From assembly GCA_032622095.1 (NCBI GenBank), contig CP136061.1, positions 56,855,301 through 56,919,300 of the forward strand: 64,000 nt of DNA, written 5' to 3'. Each line of letters starts with the position of its first letter. Positions within the stretch are counted from its first letter, which is position 1. Shown here in pieces: positions 12,011-24,683 of the stretch. Made by a program: the position numbers and the translations under genes. The notes beneath the pieces were generated by a model. It saw nothing but the letters and a program-made list of their open reading frames with translations, made no database searches and had not been told where the DNA came from. Source of the stretch: Siphonodentalium dalli. Lineage: Eukaryota; Mollusca; Scaphopoda; Gadilida; Siphonodentaliidae.

Positions 12011-13633
12011 TTTTACCAGACACCCCTGACGATATCTTTGTAGAGCTAAATTCTAATTAAATGCAGTAAAGGGTTGCTGAGTAGATTGTATTTGGGAATA
12101 ATATTAAAGGCTCAATATATCGACATGGCCGCTATATAAAGAGTCACGCGTTTGCAACGTCGTCATTTAGGTCTAATTTCAAATTTCCAACTGCAGCCAT
12201 TTTCCCCGTCGATGGTCTGGAACTGTGGAATCACACTGGCACACCCCTTAGAGAGGAACATATGATGAAGCGTTGTACTCTATTCAGGACAATGTTAGCA
12301 GATAACCCGTGATCCAGAACCGCAAAATATATGACCATGCAGTAACTGTTGATTTGTATTGTATAGATACGTTTCACAGAACGTCGGCACTAATTACAAA
12401 TGATACACTAAATACCCGCAATTACAAAATCATTCTGCCACACTCTGTTTCGCGGAATGCATAGTGTTCGAGCTCATAATTTCATTGCAAACATTGAAAT
12501 GCGTGAACGGCCTTCAAATATGTGGCCAATGAATTTATTCAATAGAACATATCCATGCATGCATCGAGTCAAGCTCTTAAATGGGAATACAATAATTTGT
12601 TCCATGAACCACAAATCAAATATAAAAGAGGACTGGAACAGAATTGCAATTTACATGAAAATTCCCAATGAGTATTAATATAATTTAAAGAAATAGAAAC
12701 ATGTAGCTCATGCAGTCGTTCAACAGAAACCAAAATACACCAAAAAAAATGGAAATAAGATATCGTGAATAACATCGAAAACCGGTTGATGGGTAGTGGT
12801 CTGTGGTAATCATGTGAACAATCTGTGTGCCAATGGTCATCACCAACGTTATCACCAGCAATAATATATACTTAAGTATAATAAATCAGAAAAAAGTACC
12901 AAAATTGAAGGGAAAAAACTGTTCACCAAGCGATAAGTAATAAGAAAACTACATTTTCCATATTTGTACAAATAATATACGAGATTCGTTATGTTTTTAT
13001 TTAAACGTAGATTTATTCAAATAATGTTTAATACTTGAATCTTTTATTTTATAATTTTTATTCCAATCGCACAAAATATATATTTATGTCAAATACAAAA
13101 AAGTCAATAATATACGATTTTGGGACAAAAAATATAAATGAATTAATAAAAAAGAAGAAGACTGGGCAACAGACGATACTCTGAGACGACATTTGTATAG
13201 TTTTATAACTCGCATTGAGTCTCGCAGACATGAATATGATAACAGCTCTAATTGCAGGAACATGACTAGAGGTCCTACTTGGAATGTCCAACTACATACC
13301 TTGAACCAGATCAAATTCCCAACTTGGGGAAATTCCATTATACCGCCCTCATGGGTTGGAACTTTTCATATAGTACCACCGGACACCTCCCTAGATGTCC
13401 AACTATAATGGACACTTAAGTCAGCTTTAGTCCAAAATCAGTTATCGAAACGTATGAAAATATGCGACGTTTGATCTAAAATCACACCAAAATACTGCTT
13501 GGAAAATCAAACTATATATGAGACCAATGTCACACTATCTTTGGTGTGAACTTTCAAAATTTTGAAAAATTTGACCATTGCCTCCCTAGCTGTCACCATG
13601 TCCCTGAAATGTATAATTATATATATATCTTAC
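12011..13633. other. Intron 2 sequence, nothing recognised
   Basis: AT-rich, including a very A/T-biased stretch at ~12880-13170. Open frames of 68-84 codons on either strand have no recognisable similarity. Ends at the donor of the second transporter exon. Confidence 0.45.
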
Positions 13634-13765
13634 CCTTGAATATTGGACATATTTTCCACACGCCCAATCCCCCGACACTCAGCCATTGTCCGAGGGAAAG
13701 CTCGAGGAAGTACATCGGTATGCCGGCAGTTACCATCGTGAGAACATATGGAATCAGAAACGCAC
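13634..13765 (-). CDS. SLC6-family transporter, second coding exon
   Basis: This exon encodes TM2 and the first intracellular loop of the same symporter. Seen: exactly 132 nt (44 codons), with a TTTCTTTTCAG acceptor just upstream and a GTAAGA donor from 13633. Entry and exit are both phase 1, which fits its neighbours. The peptide starts AFLIPY, continues through a hydrophobic helix to the conserved FLELSLGQ, then [12 protein letters not shown], the SLC6 intracellular loop 1. KICPIF followed by GVGYAT resembles the GABA/taurine/creatine carriers more than the glycine or monoamine carriers. It lies 24.8 kb downstream of the first exon in the transcript direction. No frame lesion is visible. 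Confidence 0.93.
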
Positions 13766-15579
13766 CTGAAAAGAAACAAAACGTGTTCTGGTGATACTTT
13801 CGTAGTTGGAGTACAGAATAGAACATTCAGTTCAGCATTCCATTAAAATTATAGATGTAAACATATTCTGACATTAGCCCTCGTTACACATTACATGGAA
13901 AACTATGGTCGGTTATGATTACAGGCTAAGTTAGAATATATCCATTATCACCATGGATACAGCGACTCGCAAGTAAACACCGGCATGTGAAACGAGTAAC
14001 GTACACATTATATACATGTAATTGTAACATTTATGATGAATTACACTACATCATTTTCAAAAACTATTTTATCAGCACTATATGTGACATGTTTTATTTA
14101 CAACCAACATTGCGTTAGAATATTTCAACTGGTAGAATTTAATAGATATTAGCACAACTGTCAATCAAATAATTATTTTCAGATTTATTCCACCAATCAC
14201 TGACTGAACCGATAATTGGCTACATTAGAAATTCCGACGCCATCAGTTTTCGCACTAATTTGGATATATGTGCACACTTTATGTGTTTAATTGACTGCTT
14301 TCACACAACGTTAAAGATGGATTATCTCTTCATATCACAATTTAAAATAGTTTCGTGGGTATAAAATAATTAATATGCATTGAAGACCCATGTCCGGAAA
14401 CCCTTCTATCAATTAATACAGACTTTATTTCGAATATTTTAAAATGAGACGATAGAGTGGGACACTTTCTTGTTCTATTTGTTCTAGAACAGACCATTCG
14501 GGCGATACCATATAGCGATAGTGATCATTATGGTGTTCCCATAGCCATGCTCCGAACTTCAAATGACAGAGATTGATTGTTTGTATTGTTTGTTTTATTA
14601 CATAGATATAAGCGATAATAATCTAATTAACTTTTTTTTGTGACAAAAAAATTACACAGTAACATTTCTGGTCCCTGTTAACAGTAACCACTATACTGTT
14701 CGTTAGCTAAACAACCACACGTTTTTAGACCAGAAAATAGTAGAAATATAATCAATATGAATCGATAGAATCTAATATGTTATACCCCAGTAACTATATA
14801 ACACACAATGGTTACAAAGCGATAGACCATCTTTAATTTGTGTTATCAAGTCATGACGAACTGCACTTAGAATTGTGAAGTGCATTATTGCAAGGTAAAT
14901 GGTGAACCCTAACTGTAATTGTAATGGCTACTCGTGGGTTTGCAAGTTTCATTGATGTTGCATCTGCGGAAGCTATATAATAAATATGTTTAACTATACG
15001 AACAGTAACTGTACTTTTACAAAACCTCCTTATTACGAAATGTGAGATTGGCTCATTGTGAACAACGAACAGTTCCGTCAAGGATGAAGAGATAATCTAT
15101 TCTATGCAGGGAGTAGATTATGGCCGCATGTAAGGTAAATATACTATTCCGCCCCCTATAGTGCAGATTACCACAGTTCATGCATGGGGGCTATCTGTAT
15201 AGCTAATTACGAATTGGCTGTATATTCGTATTTTCTCAGGAACCAGAAGTGTCATTCTACTTCAGCGTCGGCTTATCGATGCTAAACGGCCGATAACGTT
15301 GTTTATTAACCAAAATAATCCAAACTTCTTCACGAAAACACGCTGTATAACTATTAAAGATAACTTCGAGAAATGTCGGTCAGAGAAAGCACACGAAGGT
15401 TACGCTGCTATACACGAAGACCGAGTACAGCGGTACCACCCACAATATTTCAGTCATGTAGCCAGATATGAGAACGTTATTCAGTGCAGAATGCACTGCA
15501 AACAAGGAAATATTTGAACTTTAATGCCCAATCTCAATTGCCTGTTGACATCCTGTGGAAAGTACGCATTATTTGGGAG
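13766..15579. other. Intron 1 sequence, nothing recognised
   Basis: Begins with the acceptor polypyrimidine tract of the second transporter exon on the minus strand. The remainder is AT-rich with no gene, clear repeat or foldback that I can support. Confidence 0.4.
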
Positions 15580-16168
15580 ATGCCGATAGCCTGTGTATTT
15601 TACATATGGTTATATGTGCGTGATGCCGATAGCCTGTGTATTTTACACATGGCTATATGTGCGAGATGCCGGTAGCCTGTGTATTTTACATATGGTTATA
15701 TGCGCGTGATGCCGGTAGCCTGTGTAGTTTACACATGGCTATATGTGCGACATGCCGGTAGCCTGTGTATTTTACACATGGTTATATGTGCGAGATGTCG
15801 GTAGCCTGTGTTTTTACACATGGTTATATGCGCGAGATGCCGGTAGCCTGTAGCCTGTGTATTTTACATATGGTTATATGTGCGTGATGCCGGTAGCCTG
15901 TGTATTTGACATATGGTTATATGTGCGTGATGCCGGTAGCCTGTGTGTTTTACACATGGTTATATGTGTGAGATGCCGGTAGCCTGTGTATTTTACATAT
16001 GGTTATATGTGCGAGATGCCGGTAGCCGGTGTATTTTACACATGGTTATATGTGCGTGATGCCGGTAGCCTGTGTATTTTACATATGGTTATATCTGCGT
16101 GATGTCGGTAGCCTGTGTATTTTACATATGGTTATATGTGCGTGATGCCGATAGCCTGTGTATTTTAC
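15580..16168. repeat. 43-bp minisatellite, ~13-14 copies
   Basis: Unit starts ATGCCGGTAGCCTGTGTATT and continues TTACATATGGTTATATGTGC plus GTG. Variation is mainly CATATGG/CACATGG and GCGTG/GCGAG. One unit near 15840 has an internal 9-bp duplication (GTAGCCTGTAGCCTG). It passes directly into the 41-bp array; the two units share CTGTGTATT(T/A)TTACAT and a downstream GTGATG. Confidence 0.93.
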
Positions 16169-17583
16169 TGTGTATTATTACATGAATGTGATGTCGACAA
16201 GCCATGCGGTGTGTATTATTACATGAATGTGATGTCGACAAGCCATGCACTGTGTATTATTACATGAATGTGATTCGACAAACCAGGCGCTGTGTATTAT
16301 TACATGAATGTGATGTCGACAAGCCATGCGCTGTGTATTATTACATGTACGTGATGTCGACAAGCCATGCGCTGTGTATTATTACATGAATGTGATTCGA
16401 CAAACCAGGCGCTGTGTATTATTACATCAATGTGATGTCGACAAGCCATGCGCTGTGTATTATTACATGAATGTGATTCGACAAACCAGGCGCTGTGTAT
16501 TATTACATGTACGTGATGTCGACAAGCCATGCGCTGTGTATTATTACATGAATGTGATGTCGACAAGCCATGCTCTGTGTATTATTACATGTACGTGATG
16601 TCGACAAGCAATGCGCTGTGTATTATTACATGTACGTGAAGTCGACAAGCCATGCGCTGTGTATTATTACATGAATGTGATGTCGGCAAGCCATGCGCTG
16701 TGTATTATTACATGAATGTGATGTCGACAAGCCATGCGCTGTGTATTATTACAAGAATGTGATGTCAACAAGCCATATTCGCTGTGTATTATTACATGAA
16801 TGTGATGTCGGCAAGCCATGCGCTGTGTATTATTACATGAATGTGATGTCGACAAGCCATGCGCTGTGTATTATTACATGTATGTGCTGTCGACAAGCCA
16901 TGCGCTATGTATTATTACATGTATGTGATGTCGACAAGCCATACGCTGTGTATTTTTACATGTACGTGATATCGACAAGCCATGCGCTGTGTATTATTAC
17001 ATGAATGTGATGTCGACAAGCCATGCGAAGTGTATTATTACATGTATGTGATGCCATGCGCTGTGTATTATTACATGGATGTGATGTCGACAAGCCATGC
17101 TCTGTGTATTATTACATGAATGTGATGTCGACAAGCCATGCGCTGTGTATTTTTACATGCACGTGATGTCAACAAGCCATGCGCTGTGTATTATTACATG
17201 TACGTGATGACGACAAGCCATGCGCTGTGTATTATTACATGAATGTGATGTCAACAAGCCATATGCGCTGTGTATTATTACATTACGTGATGTCGACAAG
17301 ACATGTTCTGTGTATTATTACATGAATGTGATGTTGACAAGCTATGTGCTGTGTATTATTACATGTACGTGATGTCGACAAGCCATGTGCTGTGTATTAT
17401 TACATGAATGTGATGCCTTTAAGCCATGCGCTGTGTATTATTACATGTATGTGATGTCGACAAGCCATGCGCTGTGTATTATTACATGAATGTGATGTCG
17501 ACAAGCCATGCGCTGTGTATTATTACATGTACGTGATGTCGACAAGCAATGCGCTGTGTGTTATTACATGAATGTGATGTCGC
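16165..17583. repeat. 41-bp minisatellite, ~35 copies
   Basis: Unit starts CTGTGTATTATTACATGAAT and continues GTGATGTCGACAAGCCATGC plus G. Recurrent variants are ATGTACGTG for ATGAATGTG, and a GATTCGACAAACCAGGCG form that alternates with the standard unit at ~16265-16500, forming a local higher-order repeat. Open frames on both strands only reflect repetition. Confidence 0.95.
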
Positions 17584-17635
17584 ATTTTGGACGATCGATC
17601 GTCCGTATCAGTTCTATTACACAATCATTGACTCA

Positions 17636-18225
17636 CTAGCTGAAACAGGCTCCCGGGGGAGCTTTTAGTCAGCGTCGGAGGGGCCTGTGGCCTCTGCACG
17701 TTAGGGATATGTAACCCTTGTATACGCTTCGCGCACATGGCAGACAGATCCTACTCATCCTACTCATTTATATGTAGATAATATTTATTAGGCTGCTTCA
17801 ATATATTTTGGTGCAAAAAGATTCATATTGGACCTAAATATTGTCATTGGTTCATATTGGAATATTTGATTCTGGAATAAGCCCATATTGGACTTATACC
17901 CGTTATTATGTTGGATGGCGCGGGCCACAGTGAAAACACATATATAAAGAGCGTAGACGTGGTCTGCAAATAGGTATATATTGAACCTAAATATTCACAT
18001 GTATTTGATTCTGATATTGGGCCTTAGTGAGCTTATTTTAATTTGTGTGTGTTTTTTTAAATTTATTTAATTAAATTGTTTTAAATAAAATTTTGAAAAA
18101 CGAACACCGTTGTAAACTCCGCCAAGGTACCCCGAGTCACCACACCAAATTTGGTTGAAATCGGACGAGCAGTCTGGGAGAAAAATCCGGACAGATAGAT
18201 GGACAGACTCTTTTATATATATAGA
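17636..18225 (-). mobile_element. Helitron-like non-autonomous element, second type
   Basis: Read on the minus strand: the 5' end is TCTATATATATAAAAGAG after a host A, followed by GTCTGTCCATCTATCTGTCC. The 3' end is a hairpin GCTCCCCCGGGAGC, ten bases, then CTAG before a host T. This is the same architecture and 5' start type (TCTAyw...TCTGTC) as 10408-11325, with a different hairpin. A TTGGTTGAAATCGGACGAGC module near 18150 occupies the sub-5' position where the first element has GGACCGATTGAGCTCAAACT. Non-coding. The 3' end lies ~50 bp from the end of the 41-bp array. Confidence 0.68.
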
Positions 18226-19226
18226 TATAGGACTGCACGACATTACAATTTGCTCCGAGCGGTCGTTTTCATTTAGTGTATAAGGTCAGTATAACTGCCG
18301 TGAAGTGAACAGCTTATTCTCAGATCCAAATAAAGCGCGTCTATATCATAGTTAAAATATAAAACCTGACCCGATCAGCAATATCGACACGACGAGACAT
18401 AACAATAGCTAATTGCATTGCCAATCTAACAACCTCCTTAGAACATGGTTACCCACCTTAAACGCCGTTCAGCAGGTTATGGCCAACCACCGACATGTGA
18501 TATTATTGGTCAATCACTGTAGGCTTATGTAGTACACGTAGGTGGTGCAAGTAAAGGTAAAAAGTTAGTGTTGATACGTTTAGTATGGCACGGGTCAGCA
18601 ACTTGCCACTTCTTTCTCTTGTCATCCATACATTTGGTACCAACTTCACTTTGTGATTAAATGTTATATGACTAATTGGTTTCAGGCCATTTTTCTTTCA
18701 GCTTATCCAAATTTGACATATCAAAAAGCCTTCGGGTCGTCAGCCAGCATTTCATTTTGACTTTTTACTCTCATCCCGGGATGCTAGGTGTGATTTTCGC
18801 TAACCCTACATGATATATATATCTTGATTGCCTCCTCGTGGGAGAGTAGATATTTACATGAGTTATAATACATATATAAATATACAGTTTAACCAGATTG
18901 GTAACACGATTTCTGTGATAGTCCATGCATTATCAGAATCATTTATATAGCAATCTGACACACACAATAGTACATGTTCGTGTATTTATGAACAGCGCTG
19001 GAAAACATGGTCCGAATTGGTGTTTGTGATCATATTACATATATATAGCAAGAATACACTTGTGTCTATGATCACCAAGTCTAAAACATCGTAGATATGT
19101 TCGGAGAGCGACGGCATGTGACCTCCGAGGAAAACTGACATAAGGTATGTTGGTGCGAGTGATGCGAGGAACAGATACACATCGATCCCGTGTTTATTTG
19201 GTATCATTTCCCAGTGCTGATCAACT
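18226..19226. other. Intron 1 sequence with an unrecognised hydrophobic ORF
   Basis: The minus-strand frame 19234-18986 (82 codons) is rich in hydrophobic residues but lacks a recognisable motif or clean splice borders, and its first codons overlap the satellite. Nothing else recognised. Confidence 0.4.
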
Positions 19227-20613
19227 GCGTACATTTATAGAGAATTCGGCAGCAGCGTCTGGGTTAATTTATTCACTTCCGCTGCAGCTAGCGACTTGTC
19301 CGATCGCGCATGGATGAATAGCCGTATTTCCTTCATGATATAATGTAAATTTTCGTGGTCAGGCAGTCAGGGGTGGTGCGGTCGGTGCCTTTTTGGATTT
19401 CCCGTAACTGGCGGAAACGACCGCAAGTCAGGGGTTAACAGTGCCATGTCCGCTCGAGCTATCGACTTGGGGGATTGGAACTTTGGTACATTCGGGTCCA
19501 TTCTACACGATAGTGTAAACCCCATCTCGCTCGGACCCCTGGGGTCGGTCCGGTCGGCGGGTGTTAATTTCGGCGTTTTGCGTACATTTATAGCGAATTC
19601 GGCAGCAGCGTATGGGTTAATTTATTCACTTCCGCTGCAGCTAGCGACTTGTCCGATCGCGCATGGATGAATAGCCGTATTTCCTTCATGATATAATGTC
19701 TATTTTCGTGGTCAGGCAGTTAGGGGTGGTGCGGTCGGCGCCTTTTTTTGATTTCCCGTACCTGGCGGAAACGACCGCAAGTCAGAGGTTAACAGTGCCG
19801 TGTTCGCTCGGGCTATCGACTTGGGGATTGGAACTTTGGTACATTCAGGACCATTCTACACGATAGTGCAAACCCCATCTCGCTCGGACCCCTGGGGGCT
19901 GTCCGGTCGGCGGGTGTTAATTTCGGCGTTTTTGCGTACATTTATAGCGAATTCGGCAGTAGCGTCTGGGTTAATTTATTCACTTCCGCTGCAGCTAGCG
20001 ACTTGTCCGATCGCGCATGGATGAATAGCCGTATTTCCTTCATGATATAATGTCAATTTTCGTGGTCAGGCAGTCAGGGGTGGTGCGGTCGGCGCCTTTT
20101 TGGATTTCCCGTACCTGGCGGAAACGGCCGCAAGTGAGGGGTTAACAGTGCCGTGTTCGCTCGAGCTATCGACATGGGGATTGGAACTTTGGTACATTCA
20201 GGACCATTCTACACGATAGTGCAAACCCCATCTCGCTCGGACCCCTGGGGGCGGTCCGGTCGGCGGGTGTTAATTTCGGCGTTCTTGCGTACATTTATAG
20301 CGAATTCGGCAGCAGCGTCTGGGTTAATTTATTCACTTCCGCTGCAGCTAGCGACTTGTCCGATCGCGCATGGATGAATAGCCGTATTTCCTTCATGATA
20401 TAATGTCAATTTTCGTGGTCAGGCAGTCAGGGGTGGTGCGGTCGGCGCCTTTTTGGATTTCCCGTACCTGGCGGAAACGGCCGCAAGTGAGGGGTTAACA
20501 GTGCCGTGTTCGCTCGAGCTATCGACTTGGGGATTGGAACTTTGGTACATTCAGGACCATTCTACACGATAGTGCAAACCCCATCTCGCTCGGACCCCTG
20601 GGGGCGGTCCGGT
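19227..20613. repeat. 353-bp satellite, ~3.9 tandem copies
   Basis: The landmark GCGTACATTTATAG recurs at 19227, 19580, 19934 and 20287, i.e. periods of 353, 354 and 353 bp. Copies are nearly identical and much GC-richer than the surroundings. Each contains CTGCAGCTAGCGACTTGTCC and a (+) frame of 74 codons that is not kept in register between units, so it is unlikely to be a selected ORF. Confidence 0.95.
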
Positions 20614-20658
20614 CGGGTGCGGTCGGGTCCGGTCGGTGCGGTCGGGTGCGGTCGGGTT
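20611..20658. repeat. GC-rich ~10-bp repeat at satellite edge
   Basis: GGTGCGGTCGGGT-type units repeat four to five times exactly where the fourth 353-bp copy stops. The motif matches GGTGCGGTCGGCG inside the satellite, so it probably arose by slippage at the array end. Confidence 0.8.
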
Positions 20659-21153
20659 TTAGTAGGACCCACAAGGTCTCTATAATTCGCTGACACAGCT
20701 TGCGATCACTGCGCTATCAATATCATTGCCGTGTGTCACACCAATGCAGTCAGGGCTAAATTACCACTTGTCTACACATAACCTAAAATTATCACTATTA
20801 TCAGGTATACGGTGTCAACGAGACTGTGGAAGAATGATTCCCAGACAACGATACACTTTATCAACGTGATGTTACGAGAATAAGTATGACATATAGAGTA
20901 ATCATGTCGCGATCGGAGGAACAGTCAGTTGATGGGACATTCAAACATAATTGTCTATCTAATTCTACGATCTGAGTCACAGTCTAGAGGCCTATATACC
21001 ATTGGGGCGATTATCGGTGTCGGTGGTTTGAGCGGTGGTTCCAACTTACAATTTCCAAATGCACCACTGCACTAAGAGACTAAATGTTCGTTTACGGGTG
21101 ACTCTTTACTCCATTCAGCTTGACAACGTAAATGGAAATTGCCCGTATATATA
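20659..21153. other. Intron 1 sequence, nothing recognised
   Basis: Unique-looking AT-rich sequence between the satellite and the TIR element; no gene, RNA or repeat that I can support. Confidence 0.4.
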
Positions 21154-22753
21154 AGGCCCGTTCCAAACGACGGATTTTTGTCGACTCGAATCTAATACCA
21201 GACCCACAATTGTATTAAATGCGTCAAAAATGCGACGTTTGAAACAATTAGATCCGTGTCAGACGCATCACAGACGAATCTCCGTCCAATTCAGACGAAT
21301 CTTCGTCGGTGATGCGTCTGAAATCCGTCTTGGTTTCAAACGACGGATTTTTGTCGACTCGAATCTAATAATCTAATACATGTGACGAGAAGAGCCGAAA
21401 GTTGCCGAATAACGAATGCAAATGATATGATAATGATATGATAATGGTATAATAATGAGGGAGTTCCCCTTATCTGCGGAAATACCCACATGACGTCATT
21501 TGTCGCACGCTCTCTTTGTTATAAAGAAAGATATATCTATAAGAATTGCTTAGGTAACATTGTGAAAATTTTAATTATTATGGCAGTTTTATTTCTCAAC
21601 GAACATGGCATGTCACTGACTCACATCTTATAATGGATATATTTATGAATGATTTATAATAATTCATATATACCGATATAAGGGATGTGGGTTGTAGCAA
21701 CTGATTTATAATAATTTACATAGACTGATATTACTTATTGTGAGGGATAGGGGTGGTAGTCTCTGATGTATAATAATTCATATATACCCGTATCACTTAT
21801 TATAAGGGGTAGGGGTGGTACCACTGATTTATAATAATTCATATATACCGGCATTACTTGTTATGAGGGGTATATGGGTGGTAACCTCTTATTTATAATA
21901 ATCCATATATTCCGGTATTACTTATTATAAGGTGCGGAGTGGTAGCCTATGATTTATAATAGTTTATGTATACCGGTATTACTTATTATGAGGGGTAGGT
22001 ATAGTATAACCTATGATTTATAATATTCATAGATACCGGTATTCCTTATTATAATGAATATAGGGTCGTAGCCTATGATTTATAATAATTAATATATTCC
22101 GGTATTCCTTATTATAAGGGGCAGAGTGGTAGCCTCAGATTTATAATAATTCATATAAACCGGTATTACTTATTATGAGGGGTATGGATAGTAGCCTATG
22201 AATTATAATAATTCATATATACCGGTAATCCTTATTATAAAGGATGTATGGTGGTAGCCTATGATTTATAATAATTAATAAATTCCGGTATTCCTTATTA
22301 TAAGGGGTAGGGGTGGTAGTCTCTGATTTATAATAATTCTTGTATACCGGTATTTACATGCATGGTATACACATAGATGGCAATTGGTTGCATGATATAA
22401 CATTTATTTGTAGCGCCTATTATAGTATATTATATATCTGTATGTACTATATACATCCTCATATACATGAGCACATATATTCGCTCTGCAGTCGCGCATA
22501 TATACATAATTTATACTGTATTTTAGTATATATATATGTATAACATATACCGGTATATATAGGCCTCTATATCTACGCGTGACCAATTGTTGACGGTAAC
22601 CGGGAATCCACCTTTAAATAAATCGACCGATGTATTAGATTCGACGCGACAAAGATGCGTCCGTCTGTAACAAAATCGACCGCAGACGCATCACCGACTG
22701 ATTTAATACAATTAGATTCGAGTCGACAAAAATCCGTCGTTTGGAACGGGCCT
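21154..22753. mobile_element. 1.6-kb TIR element with internal minisatellite and TA target duplication
   Basis: Left end AGGCCCGTTCCAAACGACGG... and its exact reverse complement at the right end; identity runs ~43 bp. TA flanks both sides (21152-21153 and 22754-22755). The left arm holds a second, inverted-then-direct copy of the terminal sequence (TTTCAAACGACGGATTTTTG at ~21333), so the arm itself is foldback-like. The right arm has a matching CAGACGCATC...GATGCGTC block. The centre is the 62-bp array at 21650-22345. No transposase frame. TA duplication fits Tc1/mariner-like or other TA-targeting mobilisation; the superfamily is undecided. Confidence 0.8.
21650..22345. repeat. ~62-bp minisatellite, ~12 copies, inside the TIR element
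   Basis: Unit starts GATTTATAATAATTCATATA and continues TACCGGTATTACTTATTATA, then AGGGGTAGGGGTGGTAGCCT. Copies are moderately diverged with small indels (about 60-63 bp). It lies wholly between the TIR arms and would move with the element. Confidence 0.88.
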
Positions 22754-24583
22754 TACGCGTTTCTTTAAACATGTCAGATTTGTCACCATTAAACCACAAT
22801 TGGTATATACGTTTTCTATCTAATTATATCTGACCCATGATCCCATTAATCGGAGGTTTTGATGGCCAGATATCCACTTTAAAAATAGGAAATTTTAACG
22901 CGTTTTAAAAGTTCCAATGGTCGTCTCTTATTAAGAGTGTCCATGCTTCCGTCGTCCAAAAGTAGCAGAAAACAAAGAGCTTTCTCAATGTTGAGGTTTT
23001 GTGATCGTTTTCTTTGGATGATGGTGTGGATTTTTGCAATGCCTGTGCCATTCAAATGAATTATGTTGATTTCATGTATTTTTATGTTGCATGCTAAGCC
23101 GAACATTGGCATTGGAAATGTTGTGTGAAATCGAACCTAGGATCTTCAAGTGATATATTCGGTGTGCCGTGCGCATGGTGTAAATATTGTTCGGAGCGTC
23201 CTGCGTTGGACTATATAGGGTACAATAAAACAGACACTGGGTTCAGATTGGCCAATAGCCTTGTCTGCTTTTATACACACAATACTACTTCACACCTCGT
23301 CCCTATAAATTCACAAAAGTAAAATAGCAATTGACCCTTTGTAGTGAATTTTGTGGAGGGTTGTGAAAAATGGCAGTATTTTTAGTGCGGTTCTGACCCT
23401 ATAGTTACGAAAACACAAAATTTAATTGACATATATGATTTTTTTTTATAAAAGAGTTTACATGTATCCCGGATGTCAATCGTTCAGATTAAAAAAATAG
23501 AACCTGGGCATTATAATAAAAACAGTATAAACTAAAACGTTTGCACTGAGGCCTATGGAAATATTTATACCATGGTAACAATATTATCTGATGTTCGTTG
23601 CCATGGAAGTCACCCTGAAATAATTAAATTTATCTGCAGCTTGGGCATGTCTCGTATATGGAATCACGGAACTAAATGGTTTCCCATAGACGACAGTGTT
23701 AACGTTTCAGCCAAATTCACTGAATTGAAGCCTGCATGCCACTCCAGTGATAGTTACCCAGCTAGATTGACACCAATTGATCACGAAAATGCAAGAAAAT
23801 CATAGGTTATGTTTACTTTTTAAAATAAATCCCACAGCCAAATTTTGGGGAAAAAACCAAGAACTACAGCAGCTAGTTAAATAAATTCCCACACACGACA
23901 ATCCATTCCCCCATTAATTCACCAGTTTAAATTATTTAGATATGATGTACAAAGCAAATAAACAAAATTTCACCCTTTCATAACGTGTCACATGTATCAG
24001 GTCAAAGCCATTCTTCAGTTACCTTCACCTTCCACGGTGCACTCGCTCCCCGACTCTGGAACACATTTAGCTCCTTGATTTCCATATATATATGAAGTTT
24101 ATAGCGAGCTATGATATGACACGCCTTTTGCCACGACCGTTAGTCTCTGCGTTCTGATACATCGGGAGTAGGCTTTTATTCTGACTGAATTGAGCGTTCA
24201 CGGGTTGTTATACGGAATTTGATTAGAAGTTGATTTAGTTACTATGTGAGCATGCCTGAGCTTTGTTAGTTCGCGTCTGAAGCGGAAATTAAGCTGTCAC
24301 GGCAACCAGGCACCACCAGATGCAGCATCATTTTCGGTGTAGTGCTGCCTCACTGCTACACACACCGCGATGTTCGCTCGTTCACATGAATAAAGATAAA
24401 CTTGTATGACACGACGCTCAATATTATTATACGTTCAAGGTGGCATCGAGGTGGTAATTGAAAAATTTATGGTCAGCATTGAAAAGTTTTCACAAACTTA
24501 AAGGGAGAGTGTACAGTGTACCTAATTCCAGCCATTTATGGGGCCATCTCCTACTATACCCAACAGCAAATATGCAAAAAAAA
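22754..24583. other. Intron 1 sequence, nothing recognised
   Basis: Open frames at 22879-23112 (-), 23125-23322 (+) and 23572-23805 (+), each 65-77 codons, match no family I know. No splice-flanked exon of SLC6 type is present. Confidence 0.4.
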
Positions 24584-24683
24584 TTAAAATGAATTGGAGT
24601 CAGAGATGACTTACTGCAAAATACACTAATGTAATTAAATGAATTGGAGTCAGAGATGACTGACTGTAAAATACACTAATGTA
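24584..24683. repeat. 50-bp tandem duplication
   Basis: GAATTGGAGTCAGAGATGAC recurs at 24591 and 24641 with matching downstream AAATACACTAATGTA. Two copies differing at a few bases. Confidence 0.9.

Noticed and set aside
15580-17583. CRISPR-like array
   Set aside because: Units are contiguous with no unique spacers, no cas genes are present, and the DNA is plainly from an intron-bearing eukaryote.
19799-19890. Possible U6-snRNA-like segment in the 353-bp satellite (GTGTTCGCT...ATTGGAAC)
   Set aside because: Resemblance is limited to a few short words; the ACAGAGA box and a terminal T run are missing.
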